The position numbers and the translations under genes are program-made. From Adiantum capillus-veneris (Eukaryota; Streptophyta; Polypodiopsida; Polypodiales; Pteridaceae), in the NCBI GenBank assembly GCA_014529385.2, contig CM043945.1, forward strand, positions 149,531,241 through 149,595,240: a DNA stretch of 64,000 nt. The letters are read 5' to 3'. Of the stretch, positions 45,628-57,894 are shown in pieces; position 1 is the first letter of the stretch; each line of letters begins with the position of its first letter. Below the pieces are notes generated by a model that had not been told where the DNA came from, did no database searches, and was given only the letters and a program-made list of their open reading frames with translations.

Positions 45628-46240
45628 ATGTACATGATTTTTGTTAAAGACTCTCAAAATGAACCTAATGTTTTAGCAAAACAAAAAAAACACAATCAAA
45701 AGGAATTAGAGTTATCTAATTTTCTTAAGGGGTTTCAAGATGTCTTTATTGACGACATCCCTTGTGAGCTACCTCCTAAACAAGGCGATGATGACCATGC
45801 AATTGAACTTCTTCCAGGAAGTTCACCGCCTAACAAACCTCCTTATAGAGTTTCTCAAGCTCAAAAGAGGAGATTATGTGGCAAGTGCACGAGTTAGTTG
45901 AGAAGGGCATGGTTAGGCCTAGCTCATCTCCATTTTGTTCTCTTGTGCTACTAGTGCAAAAGAAAGACGGCACATATCGTATGTGTGTCGACTATAGAGC
46001 ACTAAATAGCATCACTATCAAGAATAGGTTTCCCGTTCCACAGGTAGAAGACCTATTTGATAAGCTACAAGGGTCCACCTACTTCAGTAGGATTGACCCA
46101 AAAAGTGGCTATCATCAAATAAGGATAGTTGATCAAGACATTGTAAAGACCGTATTTTGCACTACGTTCGGTCTTTACGAATACATTGCATGCCTTTTGG
46201 CTTGACCAATGCACCAGCCACGTTCAACCGCTTGATGGAG
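45628..46240 (+). pseudogene. Gypsy-1 reverse transcriptase, left part
   Basis: Two frames: KGFQDVFIDDIPCELPPKQ and PPNKPPYRVSQAQ, then after a frameshift VHELVEKGMVRPSSSPFCS, LVQKKDGTYRMCVDYRALN, FSRIDPKSGYHQIRI and, shifted again, MPFGLTNAPATFNRLM. It stops at the Copia-1a insertion and resumes at 56781. DPKS replaces the usual DLRS around the first catalytic Asp. Confidence 0.88.
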
Positions 46241-46432
46241 TGTTGGGGTATAAAGCCCAATGTGGTCGCCCAAGTAAGTGGGCAGGCCGCCAGGTATGTA
46301 CACATATTCTTTTGTAAAAACCTAATAAGAACTCACTATGCTCTACACATTAGAGTAGAGCGAGTTCACCATATCGTCGTGCTCTTCTTCTCACACTCTC
46401 TCTCGTGTCGCACTTCCGCTCGTACTCCTTCA
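46241..46432 (+). repeat. 5' LTR of Copia-1a (192 bp)
   Basis: TGTTGGGGTATAAAGCCC at the start, CTCCTTCA at the end. It is unusually short for a Copia element of this size. A TATAAAG lies only 8 bp from its left end. Confidence 0.96.
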
Positions 46433-46434
46433 AC

Positions 46435-46446
46435 TGGTATCAGAGC
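46435..46446 (+). promoter_or_regulatory. Primer-binding site of Copia-1a
   Basis: TGGTATCAGAGC, two bases inside the 5' LTR. Confidence 0.92.
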
Positions 46447-47529
46447 TGAGATCAAGGCTCGGGGCAGCACTGCAAGAGGCTAGAGTCACCAACTCAGATT
46501 GGAGTGAAATTTGACAGGCGAAGACACGGCCCCAAATCTCGTGGGCGAGCCCAAAGGGCTCGCTGTCGTTAGAATTTCATTCTGAGGTCACCTCGGCCAC
46601 CGTTCGGCTTCGACAAAGGTCTGCGCAGGCCATTTTCGACTACGTGGTCTCGAGGGGTGCAGATCCGACTCTGCAAATTTGAAGCTTTCGGCCTACGATT
46701 GCAGGTGCTGAGGATATCGACACTCCCAGAGTGTTGATTTGTGGCTGTCTACACATCAAAGGACGGCTCACAGTTCTTGGAGGCGTGTCACATACTACAC
46801 GGGCGCATCTACACACAGACTGTAGTCGACATCCACTAGTTCATCAGGTAGCTTGTGTTTGCTGCTTGATATTCCAGATTTCATCCTGACATTGCAGGTA
46901 CTTCCACATGGGATGTATTGTCAGAGATGATGTATGTCTGTTGAGGGTTTGCTGGCTGTGAGTCACGCAGCAAACAACCGCCGCAACGGTTACAGCATAC
47001 AGTGGGAAATTTGTGGATATATGACTTTGTGGGAAGTCTATGTACTGTCAGATTTACTGCAGCCTTTGTTGAGGGTCAAGTGAGGTTTTATTGAGCTGGG
47101 GGATTCTCGAATGTTGAGATCCTTTCGGTGATACAGGCCTTGGAGCGATCCCTCGAGCACCCTTAGATAGGCAGCTAGGATGTATTGACTGTGAGTTAGA
47201 CAATTGGGATTGCATCTTTGCTTTACTGTCGTTGAGGCATTGTCGCAGTCTATGCTTATAGGACAGTGACAGGACATTGAGAGACAGTACAGGTGCAAGA
47301 CAGGTTTACCCGCAGCTTACAGTGTCAGAGAGACAGTGTTTTTTGAGCTGTTTTTTGGTCCGTTTTTAGTACACCAGAGCCATTTTACAAAGGAGACTCT
47401 GCCAAAATTTCTGCAGAATCTAAAGCTTTCTTGGTTCATTTGACAGGTTGATATTGGTTCAGAGGTCAGTTTACTGGGGAAACTCTGCCGAATTTTTCCC
47501 AGAAAAGTAAACTACTGTGAAGCGTAGCT
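46447..47529 (+). other. Copia-1a untranslated leader
   Basis: About 1.1 kb between PBS and gag ATG, colinear with the leader of Copia-1b and without a conserved open frame. Confidence 0.75.
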
Positions 47530-49832
47530 ATGGCTGGATCACAGGACACTGCTCTTTACAATATCAAGAAGCTGGATGGAACCAATTTCCCATTGTGGAA
47601 GAAGCAGATTTGGCACGTGTTGGTACAAAAGAAGCAGATAAAACCTATAAAGATCAAGGGGATAAGACCAGAAGATATGGACGAAGATGAATGGAGCGAA
47701 ATGGATGAATTGGCACTTTCTACCATTATGCTGACTTTGGCAGAAAGCGTTTACTTCAATGTAGCAGACAAGATGTCGGCTTATCAAGCATGGTTAAAGC
47801 TGAGTGATCTTTATGAAAGGCAGAGTGCAGCTTCACAGGTATACTGGCTTAAGAAGCTTGTTGACTTGAAGATGAAAGAAGGGACACCTATGTCCAATCA
47901 TCTGAATGAATTCAACACAATCTATAGTCAGTTGTCAGCTCAAGGTGTCAAGTTTGATGAACCTGTTAGAGCTATGTTCCTGTTGATCACATTGCCGGAA
48001 AGTTGGGATACTTTTCGCACAGCTTTGAGTAATTCTGCACCTCCAGATAGTTTGAACATAGCAGGTGTAGAAGGAAGTCTGCTTACTGAAGAAACCAATA
48101 GAAAGACAATGGACAAAGGCAAAGGAACAACCTTAGTTGTCAGGGGAAGGACCAAAGAAAAGTACAAAGGTGGAAAGAGGAATCAGTCTCGTAGCAAGTC
48201 CCGCAGTGCTAAAGGCAAGAGTGACATAGAATGCTACCATTGTGGCAAGAAGGGTCACATGAAAAGAGACTGCAGAGAATGGAAAGCAGAAAAAGGCAAA
48301 GAGAAAGCTGAAGACCATGGTGAGAAGAACAAGTCCTCAGTGAAGATTCAAGAAATAAATGTGACAAACACTGTTGTAGAGGATGACAGTCTAGTGTCAG
48401 GAGACATCTACTTCTTGAAGAATACAATGGACTCAGCTCTTCTTACAACATCTGATGGAAATGCACTGAGTGACTGGATTATAGACTCAGGGGCATCACT
48501 TCATGTGTCTCCAAACAAGGAGTGGTTTACTTCTTATGTGACCACTAAAGATCATGTTCGGCTAGGCAATGGGCAAACATGTGAGATCTTAGGTGTTGGA
48601 GATGTTCAATTGAAGTTTCAGAATGGCTCTTCTTTCATGCTGAAGAATGTGAGACATGTTCCCGCAATTACAAAGAGCTTGATCAGCACAGGTTTACTTG
48701 ATGATGCTGGCTACGACACCACTTTTGGACAGAACATGTGGAAGATATCCAAGGGTTCTATGACAATAGCACATGGAGTAAAGTCTAGAGGACTTTACAT
48801 GATTTATGTATCAAATGTCTCTAAAAATGTAATCAATGTAACCGAGCAGCCGAACGTTTCTTTGTGGCATAGCCGGTTAGGACATATGTCCAAGAAGGGA
48901 ATGGAAATCTTGTCTCGTTCTGGTTATTTGCCTGGCTTTTCATTTAATGATTTTGAATTCTGTGAAATTGTTTGTATGGTAAGCAAACACAACAGCCACA
49001 TAAGCATAGAAGCAGTAGAAGAGATACACAGTTGGCACTTGTTCATAGTGATTTGTGTGGACCTATGCCTACTTACTGCTCCTTACAATCCTCCTCAAAA
49101 TGGTGTTGCTGAGAGGATGAATAGGACCATACAAGAGAAGGTCAGAAGTATGTTGTCTAATGCACAGCTACCAAATGGGTTTTGGGCTGAAGCTGTGTCA
49201 ACAGCTGTTCATCTTGTAAATAGATCTCCTAGCAAGGTTTTGCAGAAGGATTCAGTGCCAGAGATGGTATGGTCAGGCAAAATGCCCTCATACAAGCATC
49301 TCAGAGTCTTTGGCTGTGAGGCATATACTCACGTTCCAAAGGAATTTAGGAACAAACTTGAGCCAAAGAGTAGAAAGTGCATCTTTCTAGGCTATGGTAA
49401 TTCTGGTGAGATGGGGTACAGACTTTGGGATCCCGAATCCAGAAAAATTGTCCGCAGCAATGATGTTAACTTTAAGGAATCCAAATATCATTCTAAACCA
49501 GAGAGGGTTGAGGAGATTAGAAGAGTTGTCTTCCAAGAAGATGGACCTACACGTGCAAGACAAAATGTCAGGGCTCAAGAGGAGCAAGGACAGGATAGAG
49601 TGGAACCACAGGTTGTGGCTGAGCCTGAGCCACCTATTGTGCGTAGATCTGGACGTGTCACGCGACCTCCTGATAGGTTTGTTCCATCTATGAACTATGT
49701 CATGTTGACTGATTGCAATGAGCCTTCATATTACAAGGAAGCAGTGCAAATGAAGGACTCCGGGAATTGGCAATTGGCCATGCAGTCAGAGATGACAGCT
49801 CTGCATAAAAACAAGACATGGAAGCTAGTTAA
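47530..49832 (+). pseudogene. Copia-1a gag-protease with deleted integrase core
   Basis: An open frame from ATG 47530. Gag (WKKQIWHVLVQKK, MSNHLNEFNTIYSQL), knuckle CYHCGKKGHMKRDC, protease WIIDSGASLHVSPNK, pre-integrase LWHSRLGHMSKKGMEI. After FNDFEFCE a one-base deletion relative to Copia-1b shifts the frame. About 36 codons later a deletion has removed roughly 80 codons of integrase, including its first two catalytic Asp residues. The frame then returns to normal at APYNPPQNGVAERMNRT. The result is one long frame encoding a non-functional integrase. The frame ends about 19 bp inside the Copia-2 LTR. Confidence 0.93.
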
Positions 49833-50317
49833 TGTTAAGTATGGAGCTTGATTTACCCTTGTAATTTTCTGTGGTAAAAGCGCACATTTGTAAGGCCCCC
49901 ATTATGAGGAGAAGCCATCGTGCGTGAAGGAAAATCACTCACCGGAAACCAAAATTTTCACGGACAAGAATCAAGGGCCGAATTCAAAAGCGGACTTTTC
50001 TTCTCAAGGCCGGCCACACATGGGCGGATTGGAGGGTCCGATTTGGACTTATTCGCACAAGGGCGGCTACACATGGTTGCCTCTCATAAGAGAGGGCAGC
50101 CCTTTTGGCCTATAAAAGGAGGCCATTTCTACACACATTTCATAGTGTGAAGTTGATGCAACAAGGTGAGTGTGAGGTGGTGAGAGTAAAGCAAGGCGGG
50201 AGCTCCATTAAGGGTATAATCCCTTTGTAAACTACTTCTTGTTTTGAAGTACTAAAGCCATTGAGTGGCTCCTTTCCCGTGGACGTAGCCCACATTGGGT
50301 GAACCACGTATATCGTG

Positions 50318-50358
<41 letters not shown>

Positions 50359-50442
50359 CTATAATCTCGTGTATATAAATCTGTCTCTCTCCATTAAGTA
50401 ATCTACTCAATTATCTATTTAGCTACGTCTTATTTCCTAACA
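49833..50442 (+). repeat. 5' LTR of Copia-2 (610 bp)
   Basis: Starts TGTTAAGTATGGAG, ends TTTCCTAACA. Contains a TATA box (50111-50118) and (CT)n at about 50322-50356 downstream of it. Confidence 0.97.
50111..50118 (+). promoter_or_regulatory. TATA box in the Copia-2 5' LTR
   Basis: TATAAAAG within GGCCTATAAAAGGAGGCC, a consensus plant TATA box. Transcription would be expected to start about 30 bp downstream, placing (CT)n in the transcribed R/U5 part. The 3' LTR has the same box at 54736. Confidence 0.75.
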
Positions 50443-50444
50443 AC

Positions 50445-50456
50445 TGGTATCAGAGC
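50445..50456 (+). promoter_or_regulatory. Primer-binding site of Copia-2
   Basis: TGGTATCAGAGC, two bases inside the 5' LTR. Confidence 0.93.
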
Positions 50457-50515
50457 AAGGTTTGCTCGTAGCTAAATTATCTCAAGGAAAGGATTCCTTG
50501 AATTGAGTGGGAGTT

Positions 50516-53500
50516 ATGGCAGAGGAAGGGAAGCTCAAGATTGAGAAGTTCAACGGCAAAAACTACCAACATTGGAAGATGCAGATTGAAGACTATCTCT
50601 ACCAGAAGGACCTCTATTTGCCACTAGGCGGTCTTGCGAAGAAGCCCGCAACAATGGCAGATGAAGCATGGATTGTCCTTGATGGAAAGGCACTGGGAAC
50701 AATCCGGTTAAGCTTGGCGTCAACGGTGGCGTTCAATGTTTCGGAGATGAAGACCACGGAGGACTTGATGAAGTCACTTGACGACTTCTACGAGAAACCA
50801 TCGGCATCCAATAAGGTATTTCTTATGAAGCGTTTGTTCAATCTAAAGATGGCAGAGAATGGTTCAGTTGCAGAACACCTAAATGACTTTAACACAAACA
50901 TAAGTCAACTTCGATCAGTGAAAATCAATTTCGATGACGAAGTGCGAGCTCTCCTTATACTATCATCTCTACCGGATAGTTGGGACAGCCTTGTGATGGC
51001 TGTAAGTAATTCTATCTCTGGCACAAATACTCTTAAGTTTGATGATGTTGTGGGTGTTCTCCTAAGCGAGGAAATGCGAAGGAGAAGCACCGGAGAATCA
51101 TCAAGTGTTGCACTATCAGTGGAAACAAGAGGAAGGCCTAAGGAGAGGATCAAAAACCAAAAGGGTCGTGATCGCTCAAGGCGGAGCAAGTCACGCACAA
51201 AGTCAGTTCTTGAATGTTGGAACTGCGGCAAGAAAGGCCACGTCAAGAAGGATTGCTGGTCCAAGAAGAAGAAGGAGACAGAGTCTCAAGACAACAAGCC
51301 AACATCGGAGGCCAATGTGGCAGGTAAAGTAGAGCAAGATGCTCTAATTCTCTCATTAGACAATGTGTCTAATTCCTGGATAGTAGATTCCGGGGCTTCA
51401 TTCCATGCGACACCACACAAGAAACATTTCCAAGACTACACCAAAGGTAATTTTGGGTATGTATACTTGGGAGATGATGAAGCTTGTGAGATTGTCGGCA
51501 AAGGTACAGTTTCTGTCAAAACTGTTAACGGAAATGAATGGAAGCTTAAAGATGTTAGGCATGTTCCTTCTCTTCGCAAAAATTTGATCTCTACAGGACA
51601 ATTGGACGATGAAGGTCACAACATTGCATTCGGAAACAAACGGTGAAAGATCTCAAAGGGATCTTTGGTGGTTGCCAAGGGTGAAAAAATCGGTACACTT
51701 TACTTGTGTACTGTTAGCACGCAACCTTCAGCTTGTGCAGCAACTACAGAAGTTGACAGTGCGGTGTGGCACTACCGACTTGGGCATATGAGTGCCAAAG
51801 GAATGCAAATCCTTCAAACAAAGAAGCTTCTACCAGGTTTGAAAGAAGTGGACTTAGAGTTCTGTGAAGATTGTGTTTATGGTAAACAAAAGAGGGTAAA
51901 ATTTCAAAAATCAGGAAATGAAAGAAAAAATAAAAAACTTGAGTTGGTTCATTCTGATGTTTGGGGTCCTGCAAGTACACCATCACTTGGTGGCTCATTG
52001 TACTATGTAACATTCATAGACGATGCGACTAGGAAAACATGGGTTTATGTCCTGAAGAATAAATCCGATGTATTTTCCATATTTCAAAGGTGGAAAGCCT
52101 TTGTGGAGAATGAAACAGGTACCAAGGTTAAATGCCTCAGGTCCGACAATGGAGGCGAATATTGCAGCCAAGCTTTTGAACGCTTTTGTGCTAGCAATGG
52201 CATTCGGAGGCAAAGGACAACCCCAAGGACACCTCAACAAAATGGGATTTTGGAAAGGATGAACAGGACAATCATGGAACGAGCATGAAGCATGCGGCTA
52301 CATGCAGGCCTACCGCTTGCGCTTTGGGCGGAAGCTGTAAGTACGTCTCTGTACTTAATCAATCGGTCACCCTCAACGGCATTGGATGGGGGAGTTTCAG
52401 AAGAGGCATGGACAAGTAAACCGGTGAATTATGCATTTCTCAAAGTGTTTGGGTGTGAGGCTTTCATGCACATAGATAGAAGCCTAAGATCAAAGTTAGA
52501 TGCAAAGTCCAAAAAGTGTTTCTTCATTGGCTATGGAGAAGGAGACTTTGGGTATCACCTATGGAATCCTGAAGATGGTAAAATCTTAAGGAGTAGGGAT
52601 GTAATTTTTAACGAACAAAATATGTACAAAGATTACTTGGAAAGAAAACAAACAAAAGAAACAGGTGATGAGTACATGGAGCTTGAGGACGGTGAAGACT
52701 CAAGGACTGCAAACGGTGACAATGTGCAACAACGTCAACCAAATGAGGAGACTCAACCTATTCCCCGAAGATCTACAAGAGCAAGTAAACCTCCAGAAAG
52801 TTTTGTTCCTTCCTTCAACCATCTCTTGATCTCAGATTCTGGAGAGCCGGAATCATATGAAGAAGCTATGCAACATGAATCCAAAGAAGAATGGACGAAG
52901 AGCATGCAAATGGAGATGGACTCACTACATCGCAACCAAACATGGGAGTTGGTTGAGTTGCCTAAAGGTAAGCGGGCACTTCAAAACAAATGGGTGTACA
53001 AGATAAAGGAAGAAGAAGGTGGGAAGAAAAGGTACAAGTCTAGGCTTGTGGTAAAAGGTTTTTCTCAAAAGAAAGGTATTGACTTCAATGAAATATTTTC
53101 TCCTGTTGTAAAAATGAACTCAATTAGACTTGTCTTAAGCCTTGTGGCTGCTCATGATCTAAATCTCGAGCAAATGGATGTAAATACGGCATTCCCTCAC
53201 GGTGACTTAGAGGAGGAAATCTACATGCTTCAACCAAAGGGGTATGAAGTAAAAGGTAAGGAGAAAATGGTTTGCAGATTAAAGAAGAGCTTGTATGGTT
53301 TAAAGCAAGCATCAAGACAATGGTACTTGAAGTTTGATCGATGGATGTTGGATCATGGATTCACAAGATGCAACTCGGATCACTGCGTCTACACGAAGAA
53401 TTTGGGAGATGGGAAATTCATCATCCTAATGTTGTATGTTGATGACATGTTGATTGCAAGTGCTAACATGCAGGACATCAAAGACCTAAAAGAGGAGCTG

Positions 53501-54397
53501 TCCAAATCTTTTTCAATGAAAGATTTAGGTGCTACAAAGAGGATACTTGGTATGAAAATATCAAGGGACAGGACGAAGAAGACAATAAAGCTATCTCAAG
53601 AAGATTACATCAAGAAGGTACTAAAAAGGTTTGCAATGCAAAATGCAAAACCAGTTTCTACACCTTTGGCTGGTCATTTTAAACTAACGAAGGATATGTG
53701 TCCAAAGACACAAGAGGAGATAGCCTATATGTCTAAAGTTCCATATGCTACAGCGGTAGGTTCTCTAATGTATGCTATGTTCTGGACAAGGCCAGACATT
53801 GCACATGCAGTGGGAGTTGTGAGTAGGTTCATGGACAACCCAGGTAAAGAGCATTGGCAAGCTTTGAAGTGGATACTTAGGTATCTAAAAGGGACAACAA
53901 CAAATGCTTTGTATTTTGGAGGAACTGATATTTTTCTAGAAGGGTATGCTGATGCAGATATGGCAGGTGACAAAGATACTCGAAGGAGCACTACTGGCTA
54001 TGTGTTCACGGTTGAAGGCACAGCAGTAAGCTGGGCTTCAAAGGTGCAGAAAGTGGTTTCACTTTCTACCACGGAAGCAGAGTATGTAGCAATGACGGAG
54101 GCAAGCAAAGAAATTCTGTGGCTTCACAGATTCTTAGAAGAGCTTGGATTCAAACAAGACAATTGTGTCTTGTACAGTGATAGCCAAAGCGCTATCCATC
54201 TTGCGAAGAACTCAGCCTTTCATTCAAGGACAAAGCACATTGAGGTGAGATATCACTTCATACGCACTCTTTTGGAAGAGGGACAACTAAAGCTAGGAAA
54301 GGTGCATACAAGTGAAAATCCTGCAGACATGTTTACAAAGGTGGTCAACAAAGAGAAGTTGAGCTTTTGCTCATCTTCAATCGGCCTTCAAGGATAA
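50516..54397 (+). pseudogene. Copia-2 gag-pol polyprotein, two nonsense codons
   Basis: I choose ATG 50516 (MAEEGKLKIEKFNGKNY); the frame upstream has no ATG. In order: gag (YQHWKMQIEDYLYQK, VAEHLNDFNTNISQL), knuckle CWNCGKKGHVKKDC, protease WIVDSGASFHATPHK, pre-integrase VWHYRLGHMSAKGM, integrase HSDVWGP, FIDDATRKTWVY, LRSDNGGEY and TPQQNGILERMNRT (D,D,E present), RT FSPVVKMNSIRLVLSLVA, DVNTAFPHGDL, LYGLKQASRQWY and LMLYVDDMLIAS (YVDD present), RNase H GYADADMAGDKDTRRSTTGY, STTEAEYVA and HIEVRYHFIR. One frame throughout, interrupted by TGA at 51644-51646 (where Trp is expected) and TGA at 52286-52288 (where Arg is expected). No frameshift. Not functional alone, but its RNA could be mobilised by related active copies. 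Confidence 0.96.
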
Positions 54398-54457
54398 GAA
54401 GCCAGAATGGAAAGCAGTCACAGGTTTGGTTTGGAGATCAGTCTCCAAGTGGGAGAT

Positions 54458-55053
54458 TGTTAAGTATGGAGCCTGATTTACCCTTGTAATTTTCTGTGGT
54501 AAAAGCGCACATTTGTAAGGCCCCCATTATGAGGAGAAGCCATCGTGCGTGAAGGAAAATCACTCACCGGAAACCAAAATTTTCACGGACAAGAATCAAG
54601 GGCCGAATTCAAAAGCGGACTTTTCTTCTCAAGGCCGGCCACACATGGGCGGATTGGACGGTCCGATTTGGACTTATTCGCACAAGGGCGGCTACACATG
54701 GCTGCCTCTCATAAGAGAGGGCAGCCCTTTTGGCCTATAAAAGGAGGCCATTTCTACACACATTTCATAGTGTGAAGTTGATGCAACAAGGTGAGTGTGA
54801 GGTGGTGAGAGTAAAGCAAGGCGGGAGCTCCATTAAGGGTATAATCCCTTTGTAAACTACTTCTTGTTTTGAAGTACTAAAGCCATTGAGTGGCTGCTTT
54901 CCCGTGGACGTAGCCCACATTGGGTGAACCACGTATATCGTGTGTACTCTCTCTCTCTCTCTCTCTACTCTATAATCTCGTGTATATAAATCTGTCTCTC
55001 TCCATTAAGTAATCTACTCAATTATCTATTTAGCTACGTCTTATTTCCTAACA
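54458..55053 (+). repeat. 3' LTR of Copia-2 (596 bp)
   Basis: Matches the 5' LTR except for four substitutions that I see and a shorter (CT)n (54949-54966). Confidence 0.97.
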
Positions 55054-55058
55054 GTTAA

Positions 55059-56499
55059 ATTACCACAGGGCAAAAAGTCTCTACCTTGTAAATGGGTTTA
55101 CAGGTATAAGATCACCGCTCATGATAGTCAGCCAAAGTACAAAGCAAGGCTTGTTGCCAAGGGCTTTAAGCAAGAACAAGGCATTGACTTTGATGAAGTC
55201 TTCTCTCCGGTGGTCAAGATGACTACATTGAGATGCTTTCTTGCATTGGTTGCCATATTAGATTTGGTGTTGCACCAAATGGATGTCAAGACAGCATTCT
55301 TGCATGGTGATTTAGATGTGGAAATTTACATGCAGTAGCGAGAAGGGTTTGTTGAGAAAGGCAAGGAAGATTGGGTATGCCATTTGTTAAAGAGTCATTA
55401 TGGCTTAAAACAATCACCGAGGGCATGGTACCATAAATTCCACAAGTTTATGCTTTCTCAAGGCTACAAACGTAGTGAGTTCGATCACTGTCTATATACA
55501 AAGAAGGCTAAGGATGGAAGTTGGCTGATCCTTATTTTGTATGTGGATGACATGTTGATTGCTGGCAAGCACTTGGAAGAAATTTCAGCTTTGAAGTCAA
55601 AGATGGCAAAATCGTTTGACATGAAAGACATGGGTGAGGCAAGTCATATACTTGGTATGCGCATTGAGAGAGACAGATCAAAGAAGTTGATTTGGTTATC
55701 TCAAACAGAGTATATTGACAAGGTTTTGCAACGTTTCAATATGGAGAAGGGAAAGGCACTGAGTGTTCCATTGCCACCATATGTGAAACTTAGCAAACAA
55801 GATTGTCCTGTGTCTGAGGAAGAACAGGCTGAAATGGATAAGATTTCATATGCGTCTGCAGTGGGTAGTTTGATGTATGCAATGATTGCTACTCGCCCAA
55901 ACATTGCATTTGCAGTGGGAGTAGTAAGTCGATACATGTCAAACCCAGGCAAGAAACATTGGGAGGCAGTGAAAGGAATATTGAGATACCTGAAAGCTAC
56001 AAAGAGTATGCGTATATGCTATGGGAGTCAGGAGCTAAGTGTAAAGGGTTTTACAGACTCAGATTATGCAGATGACTTAGACAACCGAAGGTCTACGTCA
56101 GGGTATGTCTTTACATTGGCTGGTGGAGCAGTATCATGGCGTTCTAGATTACAAGATTGTGTTACTCAGTCTACTACAGAGGCTGAATATGTTGCAGCAT
56201 CAGAGGCATGCAAAGAATCAATTTGGCTTAATCGACTAGTAACAGATTTGGGAATCAAAGAAGAGATGCCTGTGTTATATTGTGATAGTCAAAGTGCTAT
56301 ACAATTGGCTCGCAATCCAGTTTATCACTCAAAGACAAAGCATGTGGATGTGAAGTATCATTTCATCAGGGAAATGCTCGAGGATAAGCAACTTCAGCTT
56401 GTCAAAGTTCACACCACAGAAAATCTTGCTGATCTACTTACAAAAGGACTTCCCTCAGAGAGCTTTGTGCATTTTCGCAAGCAGTTAGGTGTAGGGTAG
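55059..56499 (+). pseudogene. Copia-1a reverse transcriptase and RNase H
   Basis: Continues the Copia-1a frame directly after one GTTAA is removed. RT: WVYRYKITAHDSQPKYKARL, GIDFDEVFSPVVKMTTLRCF, DVKTAFLHGDLDVEIYMQ, then a TAG (55336-55338), REGFVEKG, HYGLKQSPRAWYHKF and LILYVDDMLIAG with YVDD. RNase H: GFTDSDYADDLDNRRSTSGY, STTEAEYVAASEACKE, YCDSQSAIQLARN, HVDVKYHFIREML. Stop TAG at 56497-56499. A polypurine tract AGTGGGAGGT (56579-56588) directly precedes the 3' LTR. One nonsense codon here, plus the integrase deletion upstream. Confidence 0.94.
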
Positions 56500-56588
56500 T
56501 ACATCACTTCTCTACATCTCTTGTATATTAGCTTGTATAGTAGCTTCTCTCACACTTAAAGTACCACATTGGACTTTAAGTGGGAGGT

Positions 56589-56780
56589 TGTTGGGGTATA
56601 AAGCCCAATGTGGTCGCCCAGGTAAGTGGGCAGGCTGCCAGGTATGTACACATATTCTTTTGTAAAAACCTAATAAGAACTCACTATGCTCTACACATTA
56701 CAGTAGAGCGAGTTCACCATATCGTCGTGCTCTTCTTCTCGCACTCTCTCTTGCGTCGCACTTCCGCTCGTACTCCTTCA
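56589..56780 (+). repeat. 3' LTR of Copia-1a (192 bp)
   Basis: Same ends and length as the 5' LTR, 6 substitutions by eye, followed by the TSD TGGAG. Confidence 0.96.
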
Positions 56781-57894
56781 TGGAGAAGCTATTCAAGCCT
56801 CACCAAACCTTTACTGGAGTGTTCTTTGATGATATCATCATCTACTATATTTCATTAGACGAATACAAGCAACACCTCCAGGTAATATTTCAAGTTTTAA
56901 GAGAGAATAAACTTTATGTTAATTGAAAGAGAAGTGAATTTTTCTTACAAGAAATTCAGTATTTAGGTCACATTATCTCTCAAGATGGCATCCAAATGGA
57001 TCCATCAAAGTTAGAGGTAATAAAAGGATGGGCTAAACCAAGGATTTTTCATGAACTAAGAAGCTTTATAGGTATGTGTGCATACTGTAGATGCTTCATA
57101 GAAAGGTTCTCACTAATAGCAAGACCATTACATGACCTAACAAAGAAAAACATTAGGTACACATGGTCTACCAAGGAGAACCATGCTTTCGAAAAGCTTA
57201 TTTCTCAACCTGTGCTTACACTATCGGATCTCTCAAATCCATTTGAGGTCCAATGTGATGCTTGTGGTGATTGCCTTGGAGCTGGTTTGCTCCAAGAAGG
57301 GCACGCCATAGGCTATGAAAGTCGAAGGCTCGACCCTGTTGAGCAACTCTAGGCATATATGAAAAGGAACTCCTCACAGTTCTACATGCCTTCGACTCAT
57401 GGAAGCACTATTTACTGGGGACTCCTTTCATTCTGCAAATGAATAACCAAAGTCTTAAGTACTTCATGACGCAGACCAAGCTCTCCGACAAACAAATGAG
57501 GTGGGCAAATTTCCTTTCACAATTTCATTTTCATATTGCTCACATTGCTGGCAAGCATAATCAAGTAGTCGATGCACTCTCAAGACGGCCGAGAGTGAAT
57601 GCGGTTTCTATAGCAACTCACAATGCTCTATCTTCTATGATAGATGACTATGCTATTGATCCCGATTTTAGAGATGTGATTTCAGTCCTTGCACTAGGAA
57701 AGAAAGATAAATCATTTACTTTACAAGATGGTTATATTCTCTATGGAAATAGACTATGTGTTACTAACTCACTCCATGAGAAAGTAATGTATGAATCTCA
57801 TGATCCTCCTTATGCGAGGCATAGAGGGAATCAGTCTACCCTAAAGGGGATTGAAACATATTTCTATTGGCCTACCATGAAAGCAAACATATAA
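56781..57894 (+). pseudogene. Gypsy-1 reverse transcriptase (right part) and RNase H
   Basis: EKLFKPHQTFTGVFFDDIII carries the RT catalytic FFDD. After a stop come FFLQEIQYLGHIISQDGIQ, ELRSFIGMCAYCRCFI and SLIARPLHDLTKKN (connection). RNase H: FEVQCDACGDCLGAGLLQEG and IGYESRRLDPVEQL to a stop at 57352, then in another frame MNNQSLKYFMTQ and GKHNQVVDALSRRPRVN. The integrase zinc-binding start follows (YESHDPPYARHRGNQSTLKG). Stops and frameshifts prevent function. Confidence 0.9.

Larger units (their letters stand above)
49833..55053 (+). mobile_element. Copia-2: youngest, innermost Ty1/Copia element
   Basis: LTRs at 49833-50442 (610 bp) and 54458-55053 (596 bp), target-site duplication GTTAA (49828-49832, 55054-55058). 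PBS and polypurine tract (AAGTGGGAGAT before 54458) are present, and one gag-pol frame runs between. The LTRs differ by about four substitutions, plus the length of a (CT)n tract that accounts for the 14-bp size difference. Structurally complete; only two nonsense codons separate it from an intact polyprotein. Confidence 0.98.
46241..56780 (+). mobile_element. Copia-1a: Ty1/Copia element, middle of the nest
   Basis: Two 192-bp LTRs (46241-46432 and 56589-56780) with target-site duplication TGGAG (46236-46240, 56781-56785). Contents: PBS, leader, gag-protease, a deleted integrase, then RT and RNase H, with Copia-2 inserted in the region between integrase and RT. By eye the LTRs differ at 6 positions. 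Same family as Copia-1b at 15215-18714. Confidence 0.97.

Noticed and set aside
49920-50150. Frame in the Copia-2 LTR that recurs in the other LTR (54545-54775)
   Set aside because: The recurrence is explained by LTR identity; no protein family.
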